The position numbers and the translations under genes were made by a program. From JAJDYQ01 sp963662865 (lineage in GTDB: Bacteria > Pseudomonadota > Gammaproteobacteria > JAJDYQ01), in assembly GCA_963662865.1 (NCBI GenBank), contig OY759969.1, positions 2,356,001 to 2,420,000 on the forward strand: 64,000 nucleotides of DNA, read 5' to 3'. The notes beneath the pieces are model-generated. The model was not told the DNA's origin and did not search any database. It saw nothing but the letters and a program-made list of their open reading frames with translations. Positions 34,228 through 43,221 of the stretch are shown here, piece by piece (the first letter of the stretch is position 1; every line of letters starts with the position of its first letter).

Positions 34228-35571
34228 TCATGACGTGCCAATTTTTTGTTGCCAGTGCATGGCATTGTTGTTCAGTTTTTCAATGTCCAGTGTCTGTAAT
34301 ACCCGATCTTTTAACAGGTTGTTGCCATTACACCAGACATGGGTTATCTGCCGCCGGTCCGCGGCGTACACAATTTGTGATACCGGATTATACAGTGGCT
34401 GCGTCTCCAGTTCATTCAGGTCAATCGCCGTGATGTCGGCGGCTTTGCCAATTTCCAGTGAGCCGGTTATTTCATTGATCCCCAGCGCTTTTGCGCCATT
34501 GATAGTGGCCATGGCCAGTGCGGTTTCGGCGGGCACGGCCGAGGCATCGCCGGCGACTGCCTTACCCAGCATGGCGGCGCTTTGTGTTTCGGCCAGCATA
34601 TCCAGGTCGTTATTGCTGGCGGCACCGTCTGTGCCCAGTGCGACATTTACGCCGGTATCAATCAGTTTTTGTACCGGGCAGAAGCCGCTGGCGAGTTTCA
34701 TGTTGGATTGGGGACAGTGTACGACATGGGCGCCGGTTTTTCCGAAATGCTCTATTTCTTCATCCTGCAGGTGCGTCATATGTACGGCCAGCAGGTTCGG
34801 TGTCAGCAGCCCCATTTCATCCAGGCGGTGCAGCGGGCGTGAGCCATGATTTTGCAGGCTATGGTCGATTTCATCCCGGGTTTCATGTACGTGCATATGA
34901 ATCGGTATTTCCAGTTCGTCTGACAGGATACGCACCCTTTGCAGCGGGTCATTGCCGACAGAGTAGGGCGCATGCGGGGCGAAGGCTGTGTTGATCAGGT
35001 GGTCGGGGCGAAACTGGTCGTGTACTGCCAGACCCTTGTCGATATATTCCTGCCAGTTGCCGGCCCAGACAGAGGGAAAATCAAGCACAATCAATCCCAC
35101 TGTGGCGCGTATGCCGGTTGCGGCGGCGACGGCTGCCGTGATGTCCGGAAAGAAGTACATGTCGTTAAATGTCGTGGTGCCCGAACGAATCATTTCTGCG
35201 ACGGCATGTTCGGTTCCCTGACGTATAAAATCCTTATTCACCCATTTGCTCTCGACCGGCCAGATATGCTCTTTCAGCCAGGCCATGAGCGGCAGGTCAT
35301 CGGCCAGACCGCGCATGAAGGACATGGAGGCATGGGTGTGGGCGTTGATGAATCCGGGTGTTAGTGAGTGGTGCTTGAGGAAGGTAACCTCTCCGGCCTG
35401 ATATTTGCCCTGAATGGTGCCGGAGTCATCAATATCGATAATTTTGCCTTTATCAATGACTATACCGTGATTTTCATAGACATTATGTTGTTCATCGACA
35501 GTGATGATCCATCGAGAATGGATCATCTCATCGACCTGTAATGGGCCTTGTTCCGGGCTGTCTGGAGTCAT
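34228..35571 (-). CDS. mtaD: 5'-methylthioadenosine/S-adenosylhomocysteine deaminase-type amidohydrolase
   Basis: TRZ/ATZ-family zinc amidohydrolase, 447 residues. Metal and catalytic motifs: PGFINAHTHASMSF (first HxH), HMHVHETRDEIDHS (His and Glu), HMTHLQDEEIEH and LGTDGAASNNDLDM (metal Asp). The family deaminates MTA or SAH to the inosyl form; in pseudomonads the homologous gene next to ubiG acts on MTA. The start at 35571 has only a weak ribosome site; an internal ATG (EMIHSRWIITVD) is possible. It is first of the mtaD-ubiG run. Confidence 0.85.
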   Translation of the reverse strand: MTPDSPEQGPLQVDEMIHSRWIITVDEQHNVYENHGIVIDKGKIIDIDDSGTIQGKYQAGEVTFLKHHSLTPGFINAHTHASMSFMRGLADDLPLMAWLKEHIWPVESKWVNKDFIRQGTEHAVAEMIRSGTTTFNDMYFFPDITAAVAAATGIRATVGLIVLDFPSVWAGNWQEYIDKGLAVHDQFRPDHLINTAFAPHAPYSVGNDPLQRVRILSDELEIPIHMHVHETRDEIDHSLQNHGSRPLHRLDEMGLLTPNLLAVHMTHLQDEEIEHFGKTGAHVVHCPQSNMKLASGFCPVQKLIDTGVNVALGTDGAASNNDLDMLAETQSAAMLGKAVAGDASAVPAETALAMATINGAKALGINEITGSLEIGKAADITAIDLNELETQPLYNPVSQIVYAADRRQITHVWCNGNNLLKDRVLQTLDIEKLNNNAMHWQQKIGTS

Positions 35572-35758
35572 GGGTCTTATGTGGTGTCTTGCTCGCCAGA
35601 CGCGAATTATGTCACATCCGGCGACAGGCTGTCGGGAAGGGAGGCGCTACCGCACACATCCCGGGCATGAAACATGCCGGCCGCTGATCATCGGGCTGTC
35701 TGATTCCTCCGGCTATCTGCCGTATATGCGGTGAGTTATTTGTACGGCGAGCCTGCCT

Positions 35759-36202
35759 TCATTTTTTTCGGCGTCTGCTCTGAGTTTGGTTGACGGCTTG
35801 TATTAGTCGTTTGTAAGGTAGTTCATCCAGCCCTTGATAGCGTTCTTCTGTCACGGCGAGCAGCCGATTGATATCGTGTATTTTTTCTGTTTTGGGCCAG
35901 CCGAGCAGTTCAGCCAGCCCGGTCAGACTTCCCAGTTGAACGCGAATCTCTTTGGCATGTGGGAGCGCTCCGCTAAAACGGGTCAGCTTAAATACAAACA
36001 GTGATTTTTCGCGTGATTTTTGCAGCAGGGCCTGACAGCGCTGCTGATTTTCGGTTTGCCGACAGGAAATGCCTTCTCGCTCTGCCAGATAGAATTTATG
36101 AGATAAAGGGCAGGTGCAGCGGTTGGCCAGAATGGCCTTCTCAAATGCGCACTTTAGCTGATTGATCTGCCGATAGGCCGAACGGTATTGATCTTCTTCC
36201 AT
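35759..36202 (-). CDS. Conserved hypothetical protein with cysteine cluster
   Basis: A 147-residue protein I do not recognise. It has five cysteines in its first 60 residues (KCAF, RCTCPLSH, ISCRQ, RCQALL), which could bind a metal ion or iron-sulfur cluster. The rest is helical and basic, ending in SRRRKK. It follows the 74-residue gene by 12 nt and probably shares its transcript. The paired genes lie downstream of adk but behind a terminator. Confidence 0.6.
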   Translation of the reverse strand: MEEDQYRSAYRQINQLKCAFEKAILANRCTCPLSHKFYLAEREGISCRQTENQQRCQALLQKSREKSLFVFKLTRFSGALPHAKEIRVQLGSLTGLAELLGWPKTEKIHDINRLLAVTEERYQGLDELPYKRLIQAVNQTQSRRRKK

Positions 36203-36214
36203 TGACTGACACGG

Positions 36215-36439
36215 CTACTGTTCGTGTTCCATCAGTATGGGGCGTTCGCGTGGAGTCAGGATTAACGATTCAGCCTCATGATCGTCTTTGGCGAAGACAA
36301 TTTTGACATTGTAGTTGTCCTGGACGGTTATGGCAGTGCGGGTATCGCGTGCCAATGAACGGGCCTCTTTATATGACTCAAAATCGTCCATGTATTCAAT
36401 CGTGCGGTTTGGAAACAGCTTGTAAACGTAATAGGGCAT
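36215..36439 (-). CDS. Small conserved hypothetical protein
   Basis: A 74-residue soluble protein, MPYYVYKLFPNRTIEYMDDF at its start, with a predicted beta-alpha-beta-type pattern (FESYKEARSLARDTR, then YNVKIVFAKDDHEAESLILT). I recall similar short ORFs as hypothetical proteins in sulfur-oxidising gammaproteobacteria but know of no function. Coding support is the good codon structure and the tight spacing (12 nt) to the downstream 147-residue gene. Confidence 0.65.
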   Translation of the reverse strand: MPYYVYKLFPNRTIEYMDDFESYKEARSLARDTRTAITVQDNYNVKIVFAKDDHEAESLILTPRERPILMEHEQ

Positions 36440-36516
36440 GACAATACCTTGGGTAAGATAAGTCAGATCAGTTTACCAAGTTGCGATAATCGGTAAATAG
36501 TTGGCGGGTGTGGCGA

Positions 36517-36546
36517 CACAAAAAAGCCGAAAATCTCCGGCCTTGT
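36517..36546 (-). terminator. Rho-independent terminator after adk
   Basis: On the minus strand the sequence reads CACAAGGCCGGAGATTTTCG then GCTTTTTTGTG: a GCCG/CGGC stem followed by six T. Flanking CACAA/TTGTG extends the stem. It lies about 50 nt after the adk stop codon. Confidence 0.7.
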
Positions 36547-36592
36547 GCCTGATTGGAGAATTTGGGAAAGCTCTGATTAATCCGGGACTTCC

Positions 36593-37255
36593 CTAGTGAC
36601 AGCCATCCAGGCCGGTAAATATCTGATCACGAATTTCGCCAACCTTACCAAGGCCATTGACCCTGACGTATCCGGGTGCATCGTCTTCGCCGCTTTCGCT
36701 GTATCGGGTGTAGTATTCAATCAGGGGTTCGGTCTGGTCATGATAGACCTGCAGACGTGCTTTTACGGTTTCTTCCTGGTCATCATCGCGCTGAATCAGG
36801 TCTTCGCCTGTTTCGTTGTCTTTGCCTGCCGTTTTCGGTGGGTTGTAGATGATGTGATAAGTCCGACCGGACGCCAGGTGTACCCGTCGGCCTGACATAC
36901 GCTTGATGATTTCCTCATCAGGCACATCAATTTCAACGACGGCATCAATCACGATGCCGGCTTCTTTCAGGGCATCCGCCTGGGGGATGGTGCGCGGGAA
37001 GCCATCGAACAGATAGCCGTTGGTACAGTCGTCTTCGCTAATGCGTTCTTTAACCATCCCCATGATGATGTCGTCAGAAACCAGGCCGCCTGTGTCCATG
37101 ATTTTTTTGGCGGCGGCACCCAGTTCGGTGCCTGCTTTGACATGGGTACGCAGCATATCTCCCGTGGAAATCTGGGGAATATTGTATTTTTCCTTGATGT
37201 GGTTTGCCTGTGTGCCTTTACCGGCCCCTGGACCACCCAGCAGAATGATGCGCAT
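36593..37255 (-). CDS. adk: Adenylate kinase
   Basis: Interconverts ATP + AMP and 2 ADP. Walker A loop MRIILLGGPGAGKGTQ at the very start, AMP-binding STGDMLRTHVKAGTELG, LFDGFPRTIPQADAL, and a long LID segment (RRVHLASGRTYHIIYNPPK) without zinc cysteines, then RLQVYHDQTEPLIEYY. ATG 37255 gives 220 residues, the normal long form; the frame is open to 37291. A terminator follows. Confidence 0.97.
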   Translation of the reverse strand: MRIILLGGPGAGKGTQANHIKEKYNIPQISTGDMLRTHVKAGTELGAAAKKIMDTGGLVSDDIIMGMVKERISEDDCTNGYLFDGFPRTIPQADALKEAGIVIDAVVEIDVPDEEIIKRMSGRRVHLASGRTYHIIYNPPKTAGKDNETGEDLIQRDDDQEETVKARLQVYHDQTEPLIEYYTRYSESGEDDAPGYVRVNGLGKVGEIRDQIFTGLDGCH

Positions 37256-37351
37256 CGGAGGACCTCTCTGTCTAAACAGTAAAGGCGTCATTATGCACGG
37301 GTGACTATCGGTTTGACCAGTCAGATTCCTGTATGGGGGGATGCAAATACT

Positions 37352-38716
37352 TTATTGAGAAGCGATGATTTTCTGTAATGTGCCAACACTGCGTATCCAG
37401 GGATTGTTTTTTCGAATGCTGTCCGGGAAGCCCTTAATGGTTTGCCTCGCCTGGTTAAAGTCTGCGTGGATGCCGGTGCCCACGGCATACCACACATCAT
37501 TGCCTTTTTTGAAGCTGTAGAGGAATGGCGCAATATTATCCGGTAATTTTCCCAGATATGTTATGGCCCGCTCCTGATTGGTGGTGGCCATCAACTGAAT
37601 TGTGTAGGTTTCCATATCCTGGGTCATCAGCCATTCAGATTGGTCTGCCCCCTGTTGATTTGCTGCCTGTTCCGCAAGAGGTTTCGGAATAGACGTGATG
37701 GCTGTGTTTTGTTGCTCTATCAGCTTCTTGTTCAGCACAACGGTCTTGTCCGAAGGGTTGGTTGAGGGTGGCTGGTCGGTCCCGTCACTTGTTTCAGGTG
37801 CGGGCTGGGTGCCTGTTTTTCCAATGACAGGGGCACTGCCCTTATCCAGGTTATCGATATCGACCAGCGCCTGTTTGGCGATTTTATGACCCTGGTCGGC
37901 AGCACGCTGTAGTAGCTTTACCGCCAGTTCTCTATCCGGGCGAAGAATATGCCCATTCAGGTAGAGTGTGCCGAGGTAATACTGGGCATCAGACGAATTA
38001 TTATTCGCCGCCTTAAGCAGAAGCTGTTTGCCCTCGGAAACGCTGCGTTCTATGTCTTTACCATGTAGCTTCATCAGCCCCAGGTCATACTGGGCCCTTG
38101 GATAACCCTGATCTGATGCCATCGTTAACCAGCGAAGATGCTGATTTCTATTTTGGGGGACGCCGATACCTGTCTGATATATCAGGCCGACATTGTACAT
38201 GGCCTCAGTATTTCCCTGATCTGCCGCCTGACGATACCACTTCATGGCACTGGCGAAATCTTGAGGGGTGCCTATGCCCTGGACATGTAGATAGGCAAAC
38301 TTGGTCTGGGCTGCGCTTAATCCGGATTCAGCAGCCTGTTTCCACAGTTCATAGGTTTTATTCGGGTCCTGTTGTACGCCCAATCCGGTAAAATACTTGA
38401 TCCCCAGGTCATGCTGGGCTTCAGCAATGCCCTGGTCGGCGGCAACCTGATACCATTTCGCGGCAGTGACCGGGTCTTTTTCTGTAGTCAGGCCATTTTC
38501 ATAAATGATAGCCAGACCGAGTGCAGCGTCACCATCTCCATTTTCGGCCAGGGGTAGCCAGATTGAATGCGCTAATTCATATTCTCTGGACTGAAAGGCA
38601 TCCCAACCGATTTCGTATTCGGTACCTGCCCGGACCGAAGTAGCGAAAAAGGCAAGAAGCAGTACGAGGCTTGCGTATCTGACTGGTATGCCGATTCGTA
38701 GATAAGAAAGGTTAAT
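37352..38716 (-). CDS. Exported Sel1-repeat protein with C-terminal SPOR domain; no ATG/GTG/TTG at its true N-terminus
   Basis: Tandem Sel1 repeats (e.g. AMKWYRQAADQGNTEAMYNV, VKLLQRAADQGHKIAKQAL), a Pro/Gln/Asn linker, and a C-terminal SPOR-type domain (residues with TYTIQLMATTNQERA and VWYAVGTGIHADFNQARQTI), a peptidoglycan-binding module found in DamX/FtsN-type proteins. An open frame from the first usual start (TTG 38383) gives only 343 residues and begins mid-repeat. The same frame continues upstream through more Sel1 sequence and a signal peptide (RYASLVLLLAFFATSVRA) to a stop near 38765, without any ATG, GTG or TTG. Candidate starts are ATT 38716 or ATA 38689. Either a rare start codon is used or the start has been lost by mutation or error. 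Likely periplasmic, cell-wall linked. Confidence 0.7.
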   Translation of the reverse strand: MNLSYLRIGIPVRYASLVLLLAFFATSVRAGTEYEIGWDAFQSREYELAHSIWLPLAENGDGDAALGLAIIYENGLTTEKDPVTAAKWYQVAADQGIAEAQHDLGIKYFTGLGVQQDPNKTYELWKQAAESGLSAAQTKFAYLHVQGIGTPQDFASAMKWYRQAADQGNTEAMYNVGLIYQTGIGVPQNRNQHLRWLTMASDQGYPRAQYDLGLMKLHGKDIERSVSEGKQLLLKAANNNSSDAQYYLGTLYLNGHILRPDRELAVKLLQRAADQGHKIAKQALVDIDNLDKGSAPVIGKTGTQPAPETSDGTDQPPSTNPSDKTVVLNKKLIEQQNTAITSIPKPLAEQAANQQGADQSEWLMTQDMETYTIQLMATTNQERAITYLGKLPDNIAPFLYSFKKGNDVWYAVGTGIHADFNQARQTIKGFPDSIRKNNPWIRSVGTLQKIIASQ

Positions 38717-38816
38717 TGCCTGTACACCAATTATTCTGCAACAGGCACGTTTATAGCAGGATTAGATCGTTTTGAGAACAGCCCGGTGGGCTAAGTGGTG
38801 CAGGATTGGCGACATA

Positions 38817-39356
38817 TCAGATATTCAACCTCCTCATTTCAGGGCTGACCTGACTTTTTTGCCAGATATCAACGAACAGCCTGTCCAGTTCCCTGGTTTC
38901 CCTGGCATCATTAAAATTTATGACTCCTTCATAGCGTTCAGAGTTTTTTCGGTGAATATAACCCCGCCCATCGGCTGTGATGAAGGTCTGGGGCAGGGAT
39001 TGGAATTGCTTTTCCGGACGGCGTATCTCTATTCGTGAAGAAAGTGTCCGTGCCAGGGTTATCAGACGATGGCCACGCTGTGTGATACGTTTTGAATCAG
39101 CAGCCAGTATCAGGATATTGGAAAATCGACCGCTCAAGGCGATTTTTTTTACGGACGCAATAAATCCGGCCTTATCTAAAACGGTAGGGTCAAGATTCCT
39201 TGAATAGATGTGCAGATATTTTCGGGATTGTCGGGCCAGGCAGGCGGCAGCCAGGACATTCTCTGCACGGCTTTCGAGCTCAATAACCGAGCCTGCCTCG
39301 CCGAGAATACCGGAATTGATGGCCTCAATAACAGGGCTGTTGTCTTGTGTATTCAC
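38817..39356 (-). CDS. DUF7931-type conserved protein
   Basis: A 179-residue cytoplasmic protein (VIELESRAENVLAAACLARQ, YLHIYSRNLDPTVLDK, FITADGRGYIHRKNSERYEG). It matches what I recall of the conserved protein that follows a GNAT acetyltransferase next to purB in pseudomonads (DUF7931; a phospholipase-D-like appearance, function unknown). Here it begins 4 nt after a GNAT remnant, consistent with that arrangement. The gene itself is intact. Confidence 0.7.
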   Translation of the reverse strand: MNTQDNSPVIEAINSGILGEAGSVIELESRAENVLAAACLARQSRKYLHIYSRNLDPTVLDKAGFIASVKKIALSGRFSNILILAADSKRITQRGHRLITLARTLSSRIEIRRPEKQFQSLPQTFITADGRGYIHRKNSERYEGVINFNDARETRELDRLFVDIWQKSQVSPEMRRLNI

Positions 39357-39360
39357 AGAT

Positions 39361-39612
39361 TCAAGTCCCCAGCATTTTTATCATTTTTGGACCCCGGGTA
39401 TGGTCTTCGTTAAATGATTCTCCGGCGGCATGATAGCCATGATCAAGATAAAAAGGGAGTGCCTGCGCCCTCGGCAGGCCATCTGGAGTTGAAGTATTGT
39501 TGTCTGCATGATGCCTTGCGTCGAAATGCGCCTGATGGGAGGTCTTGAGGATTGTCTCTTGCTGTCTGGTATGGATTGCGAGAACCTGACAGGCTGTTGA
39601 AATTCTACTCAT
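39361..39612 (-). pseudogene. C-terminal remnant of a GNAT acetyltransferase, truncated at the repeat element
   Basis: The last ~30 residues carry the typical GNAT end, AQALPFYLDHGYHAAGESF then PKMIKML, but the acetyl-CoA binding loop and everything before it are missing. The upstream part (QQETILKTSHQAHFDARHH) is only loosely GNAT-like and may contain a frame error. The available start codon and first residues (MSRISTACQ) belong to repeat copy B, so the gene was cut where the element lies. It is expected to be non-functional. Confidence 0.55.
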
Positions 39613-39690
39613 GCGGCACGATACGGCGTTAAAAATGACCTCAAAATGCTCATTTATTCTGGGTGAACTGCGCTTTTTCGGCCATTTTTG
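39590..39690 (+). repeat. 139-bp repeat family, copy B (right inverted end missing)
   Basis: Starts with the left inverted end CAGGCTGTTGAAATTC, then the family body (ACTCATGCGGCACGATACGG, CTGGGTGAACTGCGCTTTTT) up to GCCATTTTTG. The right ~35-40 bp including the second inverted end are missing. It ends 1 nt from the purB stop codon (TGA, 39694-39692) and at its other side enters the GNAT remnant. Confidence 0.85.
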
Positions 39691-39691
39691 T

Positions 39692-41065
39692 TCAGGGTTT
39701 TAAATCCTGTGCCTGAGTGGCAGCATTACCCAGATATGTGGATGGGGTCAGTTGTTTGAGTTCACTCTTTACTTCATCCGGAAGAGCCAGATTGTCAATA
39801 AATGCCGCCAGTTTTTCAGCGCTAATGGTTTGGCCTCGTGTCAGGTCTTTCAATTTTTCATAGGGTTTTTCGATACCGTATCTTCTCATTACGGTCTGGA
39901 CAGGTTCAGCCAGCACTTCCCAACTGGCGTTAAGGTCTTCAGTAAGACGATCTTTGTTTACCTCTATTTTATCCAGGCCCTTCAGCGCCGATTGCCAGGC
40001 TATCAGTCCGTAGGCGATGCCTGTGCCAAGGTTTCGTAATACAGTGGAGTCGCTCAGGTCGCGCTGCCAGCGGGAGATCGGCAATTTTGCTGCGAGGTGG
40101 GCATTGATGGCGTTGGCCAGACCGATATTGCCTTCGGCATTTTCAAAGTCAATGGGGTTGACTTTATGCGGCATGGTAGAAGATCCGACTTCTCCAGGGG
40201 TTGTCTTCTGCTTAAAGTAGCCGATGGAAATGTAGGACCACATGTCGCGGCAGAGATCCAGCAGGATAGTGTTAAAGCGTGAAATGCAATCCATATATTC
40301 CGCAATATAGTCATGCGGTTCGATCTGGGTGGTATATGGGTTGATGTTAATACCCAGTGATTCCACTACCTTTCTTGAAAATGCCGGCCAGTCCAGATCA
40401 GGATATGCCACCAAATGGGCATTCCAGTTGCCTACGGCACCGTTCATTTTGCCGAGAATATCAATTTTCCGGAACTGCTCCCTTTGGCGGACCATGCGAT
40501 AAGCCACGTTTGCCAGCTCTTTTCCCAGCGTTGACGGCGTTGCGGTTTGTCCATGAGTTTTGCATATCATGGGTATGGATGCATACTGTCGAGACATTGC
40601 GGCAAGTGTTTCGATGATTTTATCGAAACAGGGCAGTACAACGTGTCCCCTGGCCTGCTTTAGCATCAGTGCATGGGCCAGATTGTTGATATCCTCAGAT
40701 GTACAGGCAAAATGTAAAAACTCGCTGCCGGTATTGAGTTCGCTGTGTTTCGCAACTTTCTCTTTGAGTAGATATTCGACCGCCTTAACGTCGTGATTGG
40801 TGGTTTGCTCAATTTCTTTTACGCGCCGAGCATCTTCGATAGAAAAATTCTCGATAATATTATCGAGAAACCGGTTTGCGTTGTCGCTGAGTTTGGGTAC
40901 TTCAGGAATAGAAGGCTCTTCAGCCAGGGCCTGGAACCAGCGTATTTCGACTATGAGCCGTTTGTGGATCAGTCCGTATTCACTGAAAATGGCGCGTAGC
41001 TCGGTAGTTTTGGGGCCGTAACGACCGTCAATCGGTGAAATTGCGGTTAAAGGGGACAAATCCAT
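39692..41065 (-). CDS. purB: Adenylosuccinate lyase
   Basis: Purine synthesis enzyme cleaving SAICAR and adenylosuccinate. Family signature GEVGSSTMPHKVNPIDFENA (catalytic Ser loop), with ISPIDGRYGPKTTELR at the start, TSEDINNLAHALML and KTHGQTATPSTLGKELAN. It has 457 residues, the long gammaproteobacterial form. It starts 82 nt from the divergent MBL gene. The repeat copy B begins right after its stop codon, separating it from the GNAT/DUF7931 genes that usually neighbour it. Confidence 0.96.
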   Translation of the reverse strand: MDLSPLTAISPIDGRYGPKTTELRAIFSEYGLIHKRLIVEIRWFQALAEEPSIPEVPKLSDNANRFLDNIIENFSIEDARRVKEIEQTTNHDVKAVEYLLKEKVAKHSELNTGSEFLHFACTSEDINNLAHALMLKQARGHVVLPCFDKIIETLAAMSRQYASIPMICKTHGQTATPSTLGKELANVAYRMVRQREQFRKIDILGKMNGAVGNWNAHLVAYPDLDWPAFSRKVVESLGININPYTTQIEPHDYIAEYMDCISRFNTILLDLCRDMWSYISIGYFKQKTTPGEVGSSTMPHKVNPIDFENAEGNIGLANAINAHLAAKLPISRWQRDLSDSTVLRNLGTGIAYGLIAWQSALKGLDKIEVNKDRLTEDLNASWEVLAEPVQTVMRRYGIEKPYEKLKDLTRGQTISAEKLAAFIDNLALPDEVKSELKQLTPSTYLGNAATQAQDLKP

Positions 41066-41147
41066 GAAATACTTTCCAGGAAAATTTCAGCGTGTCGAAA
41101 ACCGGATGGCATGATACCAGAATCAATGAGCTCGGGAGGTGCGGATA

Positions 41148-42095
41148 ATGTTACTGGATAACATTGAATTGGGACACGGGATTACCTGTGTCGATACAGG
41201 CTATGTCAGGCCAGGATTGGCTGCGTGTTATTTGTTGCGGCAGGGTGGGCATATTGCCGTTATAGAAACCGGGGTGAATGCTAATGTGGATGGCTTGCTC
41301 CAACTGATTGATGATAAAGGCATCAGACGGGATCATGTTGACTACGTTATTCCGACGCATGTGCATCTTGACCATGCCGGGGGTGCGGGGCGTCTCATGC
41401 GGGAATTACCCAATGCCCGGTTGATTATCCATCCCAGGGGGGCGCGGCATATGATTGATCCTTCCAGGCTGATTGCCGGGGCGAGTGCTGTTTATGGTGA
41501 ACAGAATTTCAATCGTATTTATGGCGATATATTACCTGTGGCCGCTGCTCGCGTGATAGAGGCGGATGACGGTTTCACGGTCAATTTCCACGGCAGGGAA
41601 TTATTGTTCCTTGATACCCCCGGACACGCCCGCCATCATTTTTGCGTCTGGGACAAGGAAAGCCAGGGCATGTTTACCGGCGATACCTTTGGTATTTCGT
41701 ACCGGGAGCTGGGTGTCGAAGGCCGGATATTTGCGACGGCGACGACAACGCCTGTGCAGTTTGATCCCAGTGCGCTGCACTCATCAATAGACAGGTTGTT
41801 GAGCTTTAATCCCGGACACATATATCTGACCCATTTTGGGTGTATTGATGATATTCAAGATATGGCTGATCAGGTGCATGAGGATATTGATCAATATGTG
41901 AGGCTGGCGAAAAACATTAAAAATGATCATCTGAATGATTTTGAGGTTCGTCTTGAGGCAGAGATACTACAATACCTGACAGGGCGTGTACGGGATATAA
42001 AACCTGACATGGATCGTCAATATATCAAGACGATGCTGGGAATGGATTGCAGGCTCAATGCGCAAGGCGTGGCGCTCTGGGTTGGTTCCAATTAA
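41148..42095 (+). CDS. Metallo-beta-lactamase fold hydrolase
   Basis: A 315-residue cytoplasmic hydrolase with the HxHxDH dinuclear metal motif (VIPTHVHLDHAGGAGRL), a second metal His in DTPGHARHHFCVW, an Asp in GMFTGDTFGISY and a final His in YLTHFGCIDD. Start ATG 41148 lies 8 nt after GGGAGG; GTG 41139 is too close. The C-terminal ~75 residues are helical and extend beyond the core. Substrate unknown; glyoxalase II-like or lactonase-like thioester/ester hydrolysis is possible. It is divergent from purB. Confidence 0.85.
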   Translation: MLLDNIELGHGITCVDTGYVRPGLAACYLLRQGGHIAVIETGVNANVDGLLQLIDDKGIRRDHVDYVIPTHVHLDHAGGAGRLMRELPNARLIIHPRGARHMIDPSRLIAGASAVYGEQNFNRIYGDILPVAAARVIEADDGFTVNFHGRELLFLDTPGHARHHFCVWDKESQGMFTGDTFGISYRELGVEGRIFATATTTPVQFDPSALHSSIDRLLSFNPGHIYLTHFGCIDDIQDMADQVHEDIDQYVRLAKNIKNDHLNDFEVRLEAEILQYLTGRVRDIKPDMDRQYIKTMLGMDCRLNAQGVALWVGSN

Positions 42096-42360
42096 TTATT
42101 TTTGATATGCTGGGTACTTATGTAACTTTCCAGTGAACTGATTCAGTACAGTAACCTTCCATACACAGAATGTGGCTAGAAAACTCAATGTATCGAATCG
42201 GCAGCAAGCCGTTGCCGGAAGTGTTGCATTAGGGATCGTGTCACCGCAACCGCAATCCAGGCACGTTAAATATGAGGACTTTATATGAATGAAATGAGCG
42301 GCAAAAGCCGCAAGGCCCCTGATGCCCTCCCCGCCGGCGCTGTCGAAACAGAGACTGCAA

Positions 42361-43080
42361 ATGAATAACAGCGATACGCCGCTTGTTGTCCTGATTGACG
42401 CGGATAATGCGAGTGCCTCCATAGTAGAAGGGCTACTTGCCGAAGTAGCCAGATTCGGAGTGGCCAGTGTGAAGCGTATCTATGGCGACTGGACCGAGCC
42501 TTCGCTTAATTCATGGAAAAAGGTGTTGCTGGAGCACTCAATCCAGCCCGTTCAGCAGTTTCGGTACACGGTCGGGAAGAACGCCACCGACAGCGCGATG
42601 ATTATTGATGCCATGGATCTGCTCTATTCGGGCCGGTTTGCCGGGTTCTGTCTGGTATCCAGTGACAGTGATTTCACTCGCCTTGCCGCACGGATACGTG
42701 AGGCAGGTATCCGGGTGTATGGCTTTGGAGAAAGGAAGACCCCGCGCCCTTTCGTTTCGGCGTGTGATAAATTCATTTACACGGAAGTCTTTTCGGGGTC
42801 TGCTGCCGAAGAAAAAACAACCTCAGTGCGCAAATCCGAGAAGGAGCTTCGCGACACTGCCCTGCTCAAATTGATTCGGGCGGCGATTGACGCTACCTCG
42901 GATGACGAAGGCTGGGCTACTCTTTCAGCCGTTGGCAGTCATATGAATAAGGCTTCTACCGATTTTGATCCACGTAACTATGGTTTCTCGAAACTGAGCG
43001 GATTGATGGAGGCTATTGGCTTGTTCGAGCTTGAGCGTCGCGGTAATCAACCCTATGTCAAAGATAGCAGAAAAAAATAA
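42361..43080 (+). CDS. NYN-domain (PIN-like) RNase with C-terminal LOTUS/OST-HTH domain
   Basis: A 239-residue protein. The NYN nuclease domain (residues ~8-140) has the acidic residues VVLIDADNAS, ATDSAMIIDAMDLLYSG and CLVSSDSDFTRLA. After a charged linker, residues ~165-239 look like an OST-HTH/LOTUS RNA-binding domain (WATLSAVGSHMNK, RNYGFSKLSGLMEAIG). Such proteins (LabA/YacP-like) are expected to cleave RNA; the target is unknown. The start at 42361 has a weak ribosome site; the frame is open to 42322. Confidence 0.85.
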   Translation: MNNSDTPLVVLIDADNASASIVEGLLAEVARFGVASVKRIYGDWTEPSLNSWKKVLLEHSIQPVQQFRYTVGKNATDSAMIIDAMDLLYSGRFAGFCLVSSDSDFTRLAARIREAGIRVYGFGERKTPRPFVSACDKFIYTEVFSGSAAEEKTTSVRKSEKELRDTALLKLIRAAIDATSDDEGWATLSAVGSHMNKASTDFDPRNYGFSKLSGLMEAIGLFELERRGNQPYVKDSRKK

Positions 43081-43221
43081 TGTGCCTCTGACCAGACAGC
43101 GCATCCGGCCAATCGATAATCGGTGGTGCCAGAAGGGCAGATCATCATGACGATTCACTGCGTCTTTTAATACGACCACGGTTGTTCAAGGATGGCTTTA
43201 CAATGCGCACTGGCCGGTTCA

